16,381 nt of DNA, taken from positions 3,937,442 through 3,953,822 of the forward strand of contig CP070771.1 of assembly GCA_020345785.1 (NCBI GenBank). The letters run 5' to 3'. The notes beneath the pieces are model-generated. The model saw only the letters and a program-made list of their open reading frames with translations, was not told the DNA's origin and did not search any database. This stretch comes from Desulfobacterales bacterium. Lineage in GTDB: Bacteria > Desulfobacterota > Desulfobacteria > Desulfobacterales > JAFDCJ01. Below are positions 7,002 through 14,810 of the stretch, one piece after another; position 1 is the stretch's first letter; each line of letters opens with the position of its first letter. A program made the position numbers and the translations under genes.

Positions 7002-9079
7002 TCAATCAGCTTTGTAAACCCTGCACATGACCCCCCGCAGGTTGGCGCTTCCCAGGGCCGGGTCGTGGGGGGGAGCGCTGTCGGTGAGCAGATTCAAATT
7101 GGCCTCCTGCCAGCCGTAAAGCTCAGCAGGCCCTTTTTCCGGAAACCACCAGCCGAAGGCCGCGATAACCACGCGCGGGTCCAGGTCGGCATTCAAACGC
7201 AGGGTTTGTTTGATCCTGCCCACGGGAGTTTCAATGCAGACCGCTTCGCCCGCGTGCAAGCCGAGCTCGGCCGCGGTTTGAGGATGCAGTTCGGCAACCG
7301 GCAGTGGTGAGCGCCTACGCAGGCCGGCAATGTTGCGGTGGCTGGCATGATAGAAAAAAGGGTTTTTGCTGCTGGTCAGCACCAGGGGATATTCGACGGC
7401 CTGGCCTGGTGAGCCGAAAGGAGTCAGCTTCGGCTCACGATAGACCGGCAGCGGATCGATACCCAACTGCTGCAACGCCTCGGAGAAAAGCTCCACCTTG
7501 CCGGAGGGGGTAGCAAATCCGAGGCTTCATACTTCCGATAACGCTGTTCGACACCCTGCAGTCCTTTTGTCTTCAACCCCTCAAAAGTCAAAGCGGCCGG
7601 CGCCAGGACAGCGTCCAGGGCGGCCGCCTCATTTTGCCAAAAGTATTTGCCAAGCTCCATCCTAGCAGCAAGCAGGTTGATCCACTGCATATCCGAACGG
7701 CATTCACCGGGCGGAGCAACCAGTTTCGGACGTGCCGCCACACCGAGGCGATGTGAAACCAGATCATCATATTCCGGGCCGGCCGCCACCGGCAGCACGA
7801 TGTCGGCCATCGCAACCGTCGGCGTCATAAACAGGTCGGCGGCAACCATAAAATCAAGCTTTTGAAAGGCCGCATAGGATTGTTTGGCGCCGGCATAGGT
7901 CAGCAGGGGATTGCTGCCGAAGATCAGAGCCATTTTGAGCGGGTAGGGCTCTTGCGAAAGGATCGCCCGGCTGGCCTCTTGGCTCGGCACCAGGTTGGCC
8001 CGAAAAGCCAGTTGAAAGCGGCTGCCCACAGGGGGTTTGACCGGCCCTGGAAGGCCCTCGGTCCGGCTGAATTCCGCCCCCCTGAGAAGGGACATGGGGT
8101 CGAGAAAAACCGCACCACCGGGGATATCGAGATTCCCGGTAATCGCCATGAGAATAGCTGCGGCCCGGCAGGTTTGAAATGCATTGCTGGTCTGGTCCAG
8201 GGCGTTTCCCCATTGGATGGCAGCGGGCTTAGCGGCGGCAAACGTCCGGGCAGCCTGTACGATGAAAGATTGGGGCACCCAGGTTTTTGGTGCCACTACA
8301 GCGGGCGGGTAAGCCGCAATGAAATCCTTCAAGCGGTCGAAACCCACCGTCCATTGATCGACAAAGTCGGCATCGTAACGTTTTTCATTAATGATGACAT
8401 GGAGCATTCCCAAAGCCAGCAGACCGTCGCTGCCGGGTCTGGGTTTGAGCCAGAGTTCGGCTTTTGAGACCGGCGCAATTTTCCGAGGATCAATTACGAT
8501 GAATCGGGTCCCACCATCAAATGCCGGACGAAACTGGGCCGGCGACCCGTCGCCGCCGGTCTGCAGGGAGTTGCGACCCCAGATGATCAGGCATTGGGGT
8601 GGGTGCTCATAGTCGGGAAATGGCATCGCGCCGCAGGTATATCGAGCGGCCGTCGTTCGGGGCACATGACAGTTGTTGTCGACACTCACCGTGTTGGGGG
8701 TTCCCAATACCCGGCCAAATCTCTGGATAAAATCACGTTCAAGACCCCGGTAGGCGCCGGCGAACAGCATGATGGACTCCGGCCCGCAAGTTTCAGTATA
8801 AACTTTGAGCCTCCCGGCAATCGTGTCGAGGGCCTCATCCGTTGATATCGACCGCCACTGATCGGCGCCTTTGGGACCGATTTTCTTTAACGGCACCGTC
8901 AGCCGCTCCGGATGATACAGCAGTTCAGGGAGGACGCGGGCCTTGGCGCAGATGGCGCCCCGGTTGAAGGGACAGGCCGGATCGCCCTTGATTTGGGTGA
9001 TCCTCCCGCCTTCCAGGGTCAACAATATACCGCAGGTACCGCTGCAAAGCCGGGCGCAATAGGACTTGATAGTTTCCAT
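7002..9079 (-). CDS. Acetylene-hydratase-like molybdopterin oxidoreductase, interrupted by a one-base frameshift
   Basis: Two frames (9079 to about 7520, then to 7002) encode one protein of about 692 aa if a single base is restored near 7520. It belongs to the DMSO-reductase superfamily, which uses bis-MGD Mo or W. N-terminal cysteines C8-x3-C12-x3-C16 and C44 should bind a [4Fe-4S] cluster. C137 in NNCHVPR is the likely metal ligand. Later landmarks are VIDPRKI, LPVAAGPEYDD, SGKVELFS and, at the very end, SANLRGVMCRVYKAD. The tail and overall length match acetylene hydratase and its relatives. The catalytic Asp13 of acetylene hydratase is Ser13 here, so a hydratase role is unlikely and a redox reaction is more probable. 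There is no Tat signal, so it is cytoplasmic. The rest of the frame is well conserved, so the break is either recent or a sequencing/assembly error. Confidence 0.8.
7515..7525 (-). other. Frameshift site in the molybdopterin oxidoreductase gene
   Basis: On the minus strand the bases read GCCTCGGATTTGC. Adding one G, giving TCGGGATTTGC, makes the upstream frame (...KYEAS) run directly into GFATPSGKVELF, the expected conserved motif. Without it the upstream frame enters a non-homologous run of about 30 codons (LLPPPARWSF...) and stops. A short homopolymer (GG versus GGG) is a common indel position. Confidence 0.75.
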
Positions 9080-9303
9080 GATTGCAACTTCAGGCGTTTA
9101 GTGCCTTGCGTTTTTATAGCTTTTTGATTGAACCGCAGCGCTCCTCGAGACCGCAGAGGCCATCCTAAAAATTCAACATGAACACCCAAAATTTGGAGCG
9201 CGCAGCGCAGGCGCTTGCGCCGCGTGAGCACGAAATTTTTCTAAAAGTCTTTCCGTGTTTTTCCCGCCGCGGCGGGATGCTTTCGTGATTAATTCTTTCT
9301 TTA
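9080..9303. other. Gap with palindromes and degenerate repeats
   Basis: This 224-bp gap between the MFS and oxidoreductase genes shows no gene. It holds a perfect 14-bp palindrome, CCCGCCGCGGCGGG (9263-9276), which is not followed by a U-tract on either strand. It also holds a GGCGC/GCGCC mini-hairpin near 9209-9220, and CACGAAAG- and CACGGAAAG-like units on the minus strand with a facing TTTCGTG-like unit. It looks like a fourth, more decayed member of the facing-array elements. The motif GGCGGGATGC (9271-9280) recurs at 4330-4339 inside the 136-bp palindrome. Confidence 0.45.
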
Positions 9304-10554
9304 TTAGTTGAACTCCGGCTCGGCTGTTTTGGTTAAGTCCGCGCTGGCAAATACCACCGCCGAAATCACAAACAAGACCGCGGTGAAAAAGAGCGTGGCT
9401 TTCATACCGTAAGCCTGGTAGAGAAATCCGGCAATCAGCGGCGAAATGGCCGCCATGATAAACCGCAGAAAGGATAAGATGCCCAGCATGGTGGTGGCCA
9501 CCTTCTGACCGACGATATCGAGGATGGCTGCCGACAATAGGGCATAGTCGCTGCGCAGAAAAATACCGAGCATCGCGATAATCGCAGTGAATTTGATGCC
9601 GTGGCCGAAAAGCGCCAGAATGACGGTCAGTAGACTCGAGCAAAGAAGGGCGGGAATCAGCACCGGTTTCCTGCCAAGACGATCCGAAAGGTGGCCCATC
9701 AGCGGACTGGCCACAATCCCGATTGCCCACAGTAGTCCAAAATGAAATCCAACAGATTGGGAGCTCAGACCGAGTCCTTCTTTCATATGCAGAGGAAGAA
9801 ACGTCACGTAAATCGTAAAACACATGCCGCGTAAACCGGCCACCAGGTTGACCTTCCAGATCGGGGTGGTTTTAAATATGTTCCTGGTGATTTTAATTTG
9901 TGTTTTGAAATCAACCTCTTTTTCGACGGCTGTTTTGTCAGGTTGTTTATGCCCTCTTGCGCCTCTGTTGGACCAAATGAACAAGAATGTCATGAGCAAC
10001 GGGACGACGGCATAGATCGAAATAACCTCCCGCCATGCCAGGGCACCCAGCAGCAGTCCGGTGACAACCGGTCCGAAAATATCCCCGAAGCTGCCGCCGA
10101 TGCCGAAGATAGCCAGCGAAGCGCCTTTCCGATGGGAAAAACGCTGCGAAATTTCGGCCATTGAAGGCAGGTGCCACACAGATGTGGCGATGGACACGAA
10201 CACCATGCCGATAATGAGCAGTGAATAAATCGGGGCGAATCCGATCATCAGCCAGCTCAACCCAAAAACTGCCATACAGGCTGCCATAATAATGCCACGG
10301 AAACGCCTGAGGCGATCGGACAGCACACCGCCGGGAAGAGAGGAGATGCCCATGGCAATTTCTCTGGCCGTCATCAGGCCACCAATGGCAACCGCGCTGA
10401 TACCGAAAGTCTCTTTGATCGCCGGAAGCATCACCGCAAAGCTCTGCTGCATAAAATGAAAAATCCCATGCGCGATGGTAAAACCGGTTAAAATTTTAAC
10501 CCCACTCCGGGACGTTTCAACAGAACGGTTTGCAGCTGATATAGCATTCGTCAT
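9304..10554 (-). CDS. MFS transporter
   Basis: This is a 416-aa inner-membrane protein with the typical twelve-helix pattern and a basic cytoplasmic loop in the middle (about 200-230, SNRGARGHKQPDK...). The major-facilitator motif A is present in both halves: GGVLSDRLRRFRG after helix 2 and GHLSDRLGRKP in the second half. The family moves small organic molecules by proton symport or antiport. The substrate is not evident, although the co-oriented redox enzymes downstream suggest an organic acid or aromatic compound. The ATG at 10554 has only a weak ribosome site (GGTCAGGTG upstream). The stop is followed by the repeat-filled gap before the oxidoreductase, so tight operon coupling is not evident. 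Confidence 0.85.
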   Translation of the reverse strand: MTNAISAANRSVETSRSGVKILTGFTIAHGIFHFMQQSFAVMLPAIKETFGISAVAIGGLMTAREIAMGISSLPGGVLSDRLRRFRGIIMAACMAVFGLSWLMIGFAPIYSLLIIGMVFVSIATSVWHLPSMAEISQRFSHRKGASLAIFGIGGSFGDIFGPVVTGLLLGALAWREVISIYAVVPLLMTFLFIWSNRGARGHKQPDKTAVEKEVDFKTQIKITRNIFKTTPIWKVNLVAGLRGMCFTIYVTFLPLHMKEGLGLSSQSVGFHFGLLWAIGIVASPLMGHLSDRLGRKPVLIPALLCSSLLTVILALFGHGIKFTAIIAMLGIFLRSDYALLSAAILDIVGQKVATTMLGILSFLRFIMAAISPLIAGFLYQAYGMKATLFFTAVLFVISAVVFASADLTKTAEPEFN

Positions 10555-10780
10555 GCCGACTCATATAGCACACCTGACCGGGAAGGAAAACCTTAGGAAT
10601 GACGATTGTCGAATGTCGAATTATGAATCGGGAAGATTGGCCAGCGAATAATTCGATATGAATAACAATGTGCTTTCTCATGCTGTTACTTTTGGCATAT
10701 CATTGGTTTATAATTTTTCGCAACTATAAACAATATTAAGGCAATTAAACCTTGTCAGAAGGCCTAAAAAGTATCGACTT
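10555..10780. other. AT-rich gap upstream of the MFS gene, no gene seen
   Basis: This AT-rich stretch presumably carries the promoter of the MFS gene. It contains scattered TCGAAT units near 10608-10622, similar to those in the 6727-6939 element. I could not identify a convincing -35/-10 pair. Confidence 0.3.
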
Positions 10781-10864
10781 CGGAGTAATGGAGTATTGGA
10801 GTGTTGAAAAAAAGACATCGAACCTTTGGCCATTACTCCAACACTCCACTACTCCAATACTCCG
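10781..10864. repeat. Facing arrays of an 8-bp unit (GGAGTATT)
   Basis: Three tandem octamers on the plus strand, GGAGTAAT, GGAGTATT and GGAGTGTT (10782-10805), face four on the minus strand (10832-10863: GGAGTATT, GGAGTAGT, GGAGTGTT and GGAGTAAT when read on that strand). A 26-bp A-rich centre separates them. The units differ only at positions 6 and 7. The arms can pair to form a long hairpin with several alternative registers. It is too short and unspaced to be CRISPR. An open frame crossing it is not a gene. Confidence 0.75.
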
Positions 10865-10946
10865 AAATAAATTGAAATTAAAATCTTTCAACAAAGATTA
10901 CCTTGTTTTGGTTTATAGAACCGTAATTTTTGGGGCAGCTACAAAA

Positions 10947-10976
10947 TAAAAAGGCAGCGTCGATTGACGCTGCCTT
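10947..10976 (-). terminator. Rho-independent terminator of the 47-aa protein gene
   Basis: AAGGCAGCGTC (10951-10961) and GACGCTGCCTT (10966-10976) form a perfect 11-bp stem with a 4-nt loop. On the minus strand the stem is followed by a TTTTTATTTT run. It begins 21 nt after the stop codon of the small gene, and its orientation fits only minus-strand transcription. Confidence 0.85.
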
Positions 10977-10997
10977 AAATATCCAGTAACTGATATG

Positions 10998-11141
10998 TTA
11001 TCCGGCCACATCAATTCCCAGATTACAACCTAAACGGGATTTGTTTTCACATTCAAAATTTTTATATCTGGTATCTTCGTGGCCGGCTTCTCTTTCTTCA
11101 TCACTTTCAATGTAATTGTGTTCTTTATCTGTAAATTTCAT
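10998..11141 (-). CDS. 47-residue hypothetical protein
   Basis: This is a small gene with every hallmark of real expression. An ATG at 11141 is preceded by GAGGTGATC, a good Shine-Dalgarno match, and the gene ends in TAA (10998-11000) shortly before a textbook terminator. A TATAAT box lies at 11196-11201 on the minus strand, although no good -35 box is found. The peptide starts MKFTDKEHNYIESDEERE and is acidic and hydrophilic in its N-terminal half. It has Cys31 and Cys39 (FECENKSRLGCN) and ends GIDVAG. There is no signal peptide or membrane helix. The C-x7-C pair could bind a metal or form a disulfide, but with only two cysteines this is speculative. I do not recognise the family. It is divergent from the operon starting at 11288. 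Confidence 0.7.
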   Translation of the reverse strand: MKFTDKEHNYIESDEEREAGHEDTRYKNFECENKSRLGCNLGIDVAG

Positions 11142-11180
11142 TTGATCACCTCATAATGTCGTTATTAGTTATCGATAAGG

Positions 11181-11209
11181 TTGATTTTCTGTTTGATTAT
11201 AAATATGAT
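11181..11209 (+). promoter_or_regulatory. Sigma-70-type promoter for the 11288 operon, overlapping the divergent -10 box
   Basis: TTGATT (11181-11186) and TATGAT (11204-11209) are 17 bp apart on the plus strand. The TATAAT box of the divergent small gene (11196-11201, minus strand) falls inside this spacer, so the two promoters cannot be occupied together. The predicted start near 11216 gives a leader of about 70 nt. Confidence 0.5.
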
Positions 11210-11287
11210 CATCCAAGTAAATACTGCAATACGAAAGGAATCAGGGTATATTAATAGGTAAAAACTATCATCTCGATCGCTGATGAA

Positions 11288-12388
11288 ATGAGTAACAATC
11301 TTATGTTTAATATAAACGAAATAACCCGCCGGGTTCTTCACAATTGCGACATCTCAGACGCACATCACGCCGGAATGTATTCCATCTGCGGATTGGCACT
11401 GCGATTGCGAGACCTGTATAAATGGGAACAGGGATTGCCCCCTTGGGAAGAGAGGGAATCCGCCGAGGTCTTGGAATGGATTGAAGCAAAGGAAAATAAA
11501 TGGGATACGTATGCCGACACCGACTTTTGGGACATATCAATCAACGGAAAAAAATTTGACCCTTTTGATACCGTCGGCATTAATTCGGTCCTTGAACCAC
11601 ACAATTTTTTATATGGTGCCGGCTACGCCCGCAGCCTTAAACCAACCTTTTTTCTTGCCGCCATCGAGGAAAAGTCAATAATAGATGGAACTCCAACTTA
11701 TACCCTCGGCCGCGAGGCGGCACGCGATCTGTTGACCATTCCTGCTCTTTCCCAGGATGACTGTGTGCTTTTACGGCAGGAATCCGCCAGACTGTTTCTC
11801 TGGGACAGCATCTTTTACATAAAAAAATCGGCCCGGCCTGCCCTAAACTTTGCGCTGGATCGCTGCGGAATAAAAGATCAACAACCAAAGGCGCTGCGCC
11901 GCAGTTTAGCCGACATTCTGGCAGTTCAAAAGGCAACTTACATATACCATGAAATCGGCGAATTGAAAGAAACCGTCTTTGATCGTGCCCTCTGGCGCGA
12001 AATCATCGCGGCCTTCCCATACTCGCCGGTAGAATACCTGGCCCGGGCTGTCAAAGACCTCCTGGCCGATACCAATGACTTCGGAACACTTCATCATATC
12101 GTCAGGGAACGCAAAACAGCTGCGCTGGCATTTTATGTGGCCTTTCTGGATGGTTTGGTCAAAGAGTTTTTTCCTGAGCTTCCGACGGCATTTGAAGACT
12201 TCACCGAAACAAATGATTGGAGCACGATCGAGCAGGCCCTCTCCAGTGGTTACAAAACCGCCGCCCAACATGCCGGTTTAATCATGAATCTCTACCGGGA
12301 GGGGGTCCACAAAAATGATTTGAAATGGGCTGAAGCACAAATCCAAAAACGTTTACTTGGAAAATATACAAAAAATAGGAGCACTTAA
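11288..12388 (+). CDS. 366-aa protein of unknown function, first gene of the operon
   Basis: The soluble product of 366 aa has no signal peptide, membrane helix or recognisable catalytic motif. The N-terminal third (1-110) is rich in Trp, Glu and Asp (YKWEQGLPPWEERE, DTDFWDISINGKKFDPFD). A middle segment includes LGREAARDLLTIPALSQDD, and the C-terminal half is helical (FHHI-type segments such as FGTLHHIVRERKTAALAFYVAFLDG). It resembles proteins I recall being listed as the uncharacterised 'Sfum_1244 family', but I cannot verify that. The start has no strong ribosome site; an ATG six bases earlier opens a frame that stops at once. Its TAA directly abuts the TTG start of the next gene, so the two are translationally coupled and probably act together. 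Confidence 0.75.
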   Translation: MSNNLMFNINEITRRVLHNCDISDAHHAGMYSICGLALRLRDLYKWEQGLPPWEERESAEVLEWIEAKENKWDTYADTDFWDISINGKKFDPFDTVGINSVLEPHNFLYGAGYARSLKPTFFLAAIEEKSIIDGTPTYTLGREAARDLLTIPALSQDDCVLLRQESARLFLWDSIFYIKKSARPALNFALDRCGIKDQQPKALRRSLADILAVQKATYIYHEIGELKETVFDRALWREIIAAFPYSPVEYLARAVKDLLADTNDFGTLHHIVRERKTAALAFYVAFLDGLVKEFFPELPTAFEDFTETNDWSTIEQALSSGYKTAAQHAGLIMNLYREGVHKNDLKWAEAQIQKRLLGKYTKNRST

Positions 12389-14101
12389 TTGGCGGCAGAT
12401 AACCAGGCTCGCTCAAGATTTCACCTGATTCAGGGAGGCCTCCAATGTCGAACCGCGTTTGCGTCTCTCAACGTCACTGCGGCACCTGAAGAATCACCGC
12501 CGTTCAGAGTCGATGCCGTCGCTTTTGAGGAAGATACCTGGCTGATGATGAGCGCAGAGCCTGAAATAGCCGAGCCGCTCGAACATCCCATCCGATTAAT
12601 GACCGAATTGATTGAAGCCCAACCGAAGCCGGTGGGCAGTGTGGTCGTCAGAGGAAAAAATCCCCTGCAGTTTCTGGCAATTGTGCATGACGTCAACCAG
12701 GATCCGACCTGGCGGGAGGAATGGGTTGAGGGCGCCCTGAAAAATATCTTTAAAGAATCTGAACGGCGCATGCTTCAGGCTATCGGCCTGCCGCTGCTGG
12801 GAACGAAGCATGGCAGGTTGGAGAAGAAGCGATTTGTCTCTTTATTGAGTCGTGTACTGAAGCAAATCCCCTTCAAACACCTAAAAGACCTGTGGCTGAT
12901 GGCGCCGACACCCCAGAATGCCGACATCATTAAATGGCTTGAATCAGAAAAAAAGGAGAATTCCATGATCCCATGCCAGCGCGATATGTTTGATCTTCCT
13001 GAAAATATCACTTATCTGAATTGTGCCTACACATCACCGCTGCTGAAAGCCGCCCAACAGGCGGGCCGGGCTGCGATACAGGCCAAAGCAAATCCCTGGA
13101 CCATAAAGAGTGATGATTTTTTCAGCACCGCCGAAACTGCCCGGGGGTTGTTTGCACGGCTGGTCGACTGTAAAGCCGATGACGTGGCCATCGTGCCCGC
13201 TGTATCCTACGGCATTGCCCTGGCCGCCCGCAATTTGCCGGTTGCACGGGATCAGGCAATTGTAATTCTGCAGGATCAGTTTCCTTCAAATGTATATGCC
13301 TGGATGCGAGTGGCCCGTGAAAATGATGCCGTGCTCAAAACAGTTCAGCGCCCGCCGGATAGTGATTGGACGCCGGCGGTACTTGAAGCCATTGATTCTG
13401 ACACCGCCATCGTTGCGGTACCAAACTGCCATTGGACCGACGGTACCCTGCTTGATCTTGTCAAAATCAGCGAAAAATGCCGAACGGTGCAGGCCGCCCT
13501 GGTGGTGGACGGCATCCAGTCCGTGGGCGCCATGCCATTTTCAATAAAAAATGTCCAACCGGATTTTCTTGTCGCCGCATCGCACAAATGGTTGCTGGGA
13601 GCTTACAGTTTCGGATTCTGTTATGTGGCGCCCAAATGGCATGGAGGAAAACCGCTGGAAGAAAACTGGTTTAACCGAGCGGGCTCGGAAGACTTTGCCC
13701 GTCTGGTTGACTATCGCGATTCCTACCAGCCCGGAGCAAGGCGCTTTGACCAGGGCGAAGCAAGTAATTTTATTCTTGCGCCTATCGCCGCTGCCGGGAT
13801 CAGACAAATATTGGAATGGGGCGTCGCAAATATTGCACGAACGCTGCAAAATATGACCGATGCGATCGCCGACCGCGCCCAGCAGATGGGGCTGTTTGTT
13901 GCACCGGGCCCAATAAGGGCGCCGCATATGATCGGGGTGTCCAAGGCGGGCGGTTTCAAGAAGGATCTGCCGTTGCTTTTGGCACAGGATAATATATTCG
14001 TCAGTGTCCGGGGAGACTCTGTCCGCATATCACCGCACTTATATACCACCGATCAGGATATCGACCGCCTTTTTGCGGTACTTGAAAAGGTATGCGCTTA
14101 A
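12389..14101 (+). CDS. Macro-like domain fused to a class V PLP-dependent enzyme (aminotransferase/desulfurase fold)
   Basis: This is an open frame of 570 codons starting with TTG. AGGAG lies 7-8 nt before the TTG, which abuts the previous stop. Residues 36-175 look like a macro domain: SVVVRGKNPLQFLAIVHD, a helix, then GLPLLGTKHGR (133-143), the phosphate-loop position of ADP-ribose-binding macro domains, then LKDLWLMAP. Residues 193-570 form a complete class V aminotransferase-fold enzyme. PLP landmarks are Asp374 in VVDGIQSVGAMP and the Schiff-base Lys400 in SHKWLLG; the start MFDLPENITYLNCAYTSP is typical. Such enzymes are desulfurases, lyases, epimerases or transaminases. No catalytic Cys typical of group I desulfurases is obvious. 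A strong internal ribosome site precedes Met193, so the second domain may also be made separately (378 aa, a normal stand-alone length). Confidence 0.75.
   Translation: MAADNQARSRFHLIQGGLQCRTAFASLNVTAAPEESPPFRVDAVAFEEDTWLMMSAEPEIAEPLEHPIRLMTELIEAQPKPVGSVVVRGKNPLQFLAIVHDVNQDPTWREEWVEGALKNIFKESERRMLQAIGLPLLGTKHGRLEKKRFVSLLSRVLKQIPFKHLKDLWLMAPTPQNADIIKWLESEKKENSMIPCQRDMFDLPENITYLNCAYTSPLLKAAQQAGRAAIQAKANPWTIKSDDFFSTAETARGLFARLVDCKADDVAIVPAVSYGIALAARNLPVARDQAIVILQDQFPSNVYAWMRVARENDAVLKTVQRPPDSDWTPAVLEAIDSDTAIVAVPNCHWTDGTLLDLVKISEKCRTVQAALVVDGIQSVGAMPFSIKNVQPDFLVAASHKWLLGAYSFGFCYVAPKWHGGKPLEENWFNRAGSEDFARLVDYRDSYQPGARRFDQGEASNFILAPIAAAGIRQILEWGVANIARTLQNMTDAIADRAQQMGLFVAPGPIRAPHMIGVSKAGGFKKDLPLLLAQDNIFVSVRGDSVRISPHLYTTDQDIDRLFAVLEKVCA
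12953..12967 (+). promoter_or_regulatory. Internal ribosome site and in-frame start for a separate PLP enzyme
   Basis: AAGGAG (12953-12958) lies 6 nt before the ATG at 12965, in frame with the 570-codon ORF, precisely at the border between the macro-like and PLP domains (residue 193). It is a better initiation site than the TTG at 12389. Either the ancestral genes were separate and lost the stop between them, or two products are made from one frame. Confidence 0.65.
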
Positions 14102-14186
14102 TGACGCCGTATCCACAATCCCGACGGCCTCGGCTGAGGTGGGCTTCAGCTTTCAGCCCATGGCCGCCGAAGAGCCCAGTTTGGAT

Positions 14187-14750
14187 TCAGATCAAGAGTA
14201 TCTCATAGGAACTGAGTTTTTTGTCCAGCGCTCTGGCATCACCCAGCAGAGCATCCATCTGCCGCCAGAATCTTGGGCTGTGGTTTTTGATGCGGGTATG
14301 TACCAGTTCATGCAGGAGGGTGTAATCGATTAATTCCTGCGGCAACCGGACCAGATTGATATTCAGGTTTATGTTGTTTTTATTTGAGCAACTACCCCAC
14401 CTGGTTTTCTGATTTTTTATAAAAACCCGGTTGTAGGTGAAACCATGCCCGCGGGCCAACTGTTCAAGCCGGTCGATTAAAATCTTGCGGGCCGCCAGCC
14501 GATCAATCGGACCGCTGTATGCAAGCATCCTCGCCCTTTGCTCCATCCGTTCCATTTTGCCGAGGTGTTTTTTAATCCACCCGGCCTTTGATTGGGCAAA
14601 TGACTGAGCCGTTTCAAATGAAACACCATGGGGAACCGCCACCCGCACGCCTTTAAACGGTCGGATGGATACACTGATCCGTTTTGCCCTGCGGCTGCGC
14701 TCGATCAACACAGTTCCGACACTTTTCAATTCAACGGTTTTCGACGTCAC
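14187..14750 (-). CDS. YgjP-type zinc metallopeptidase (DUF45/M48-like)
   Basis: The product is 187 aa from a GTG at 14750, or 199 aa from a TTG at 14786. I prefer GTG because AGAGG lies 10 nt upstream and the TTG has no ribosome site. The family signature is clear: the N-terminal beta segment ISVSIRPFKGVRVAVP, the motif KTRWGSCS near 116-123, and the zinc site HELVH (His147, Glu148, His151) with the third ligand His157 in NHSPRFW. These are cytoplasmic SprT/YgjP-like proteins whose substrates are mostly unknown; some are linked to restriction or nucleotide-related operons. The gene converges on the PLP-enzyme gene with an 85-bp gap. That gap contains a small hairpin (TGGGCT 14140-14145, AGCCCA 14155-14160) but no U-tract. 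Confidence 0.88.
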   Translation of the reverse strand: MTSKTVELKSVGTVLIERSRRAKRISVSIRPFKGVRVAVPHGVSFETAQSFAQSKAGWIKKHLGKMERMEQRARMLAYSGPIDRLAARKILIDRLEQLARGHGFTYNRVFIKNQKTRWGSCSNKNNINLNINLVRLPQELIDYTLLHELVHTRIKNHSPRFWRQMDALLGDARALDKKLSSYEILLI

Positions 14751-14810
14751 TTTCAGTCTGCCTCTTAATTGATTTCTTTTGATCAATGAATTTAACCGTT
14801 CTAAAAGGGT

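Noticed and set aside
7002..9079. Acetylene hydratase proper
   Set aside because: The catalytic Asp13 is replaced by Ser and the first cluster-cysteine spacing differs.
9263..9276. Terminator of the MFS gene at the CCCGCCGCGGCGGG palindrome
   Set aside because: The palindrome is perfect but no U-run follows it on the minus strand; it looks like part of a repeat element.
10781..10864. CRISPR-like array
   Set aside because: The units are 8 bp, directly abutting with no spacers, and reversed in the second half.
10752..10949. Open frame of 65 codons on the plus strand
   Set aside because: It runs through the octamer arrays, has no ribosome site and codes for no recognisable sequence.
14140..14160. 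Convergent terminator between the PLP-enzyme and metallopeptidase genes
   Set aside because: The 6-bp stem with a 9-nt loop lacks a U-tract on both strands, and alternative pairings compete.
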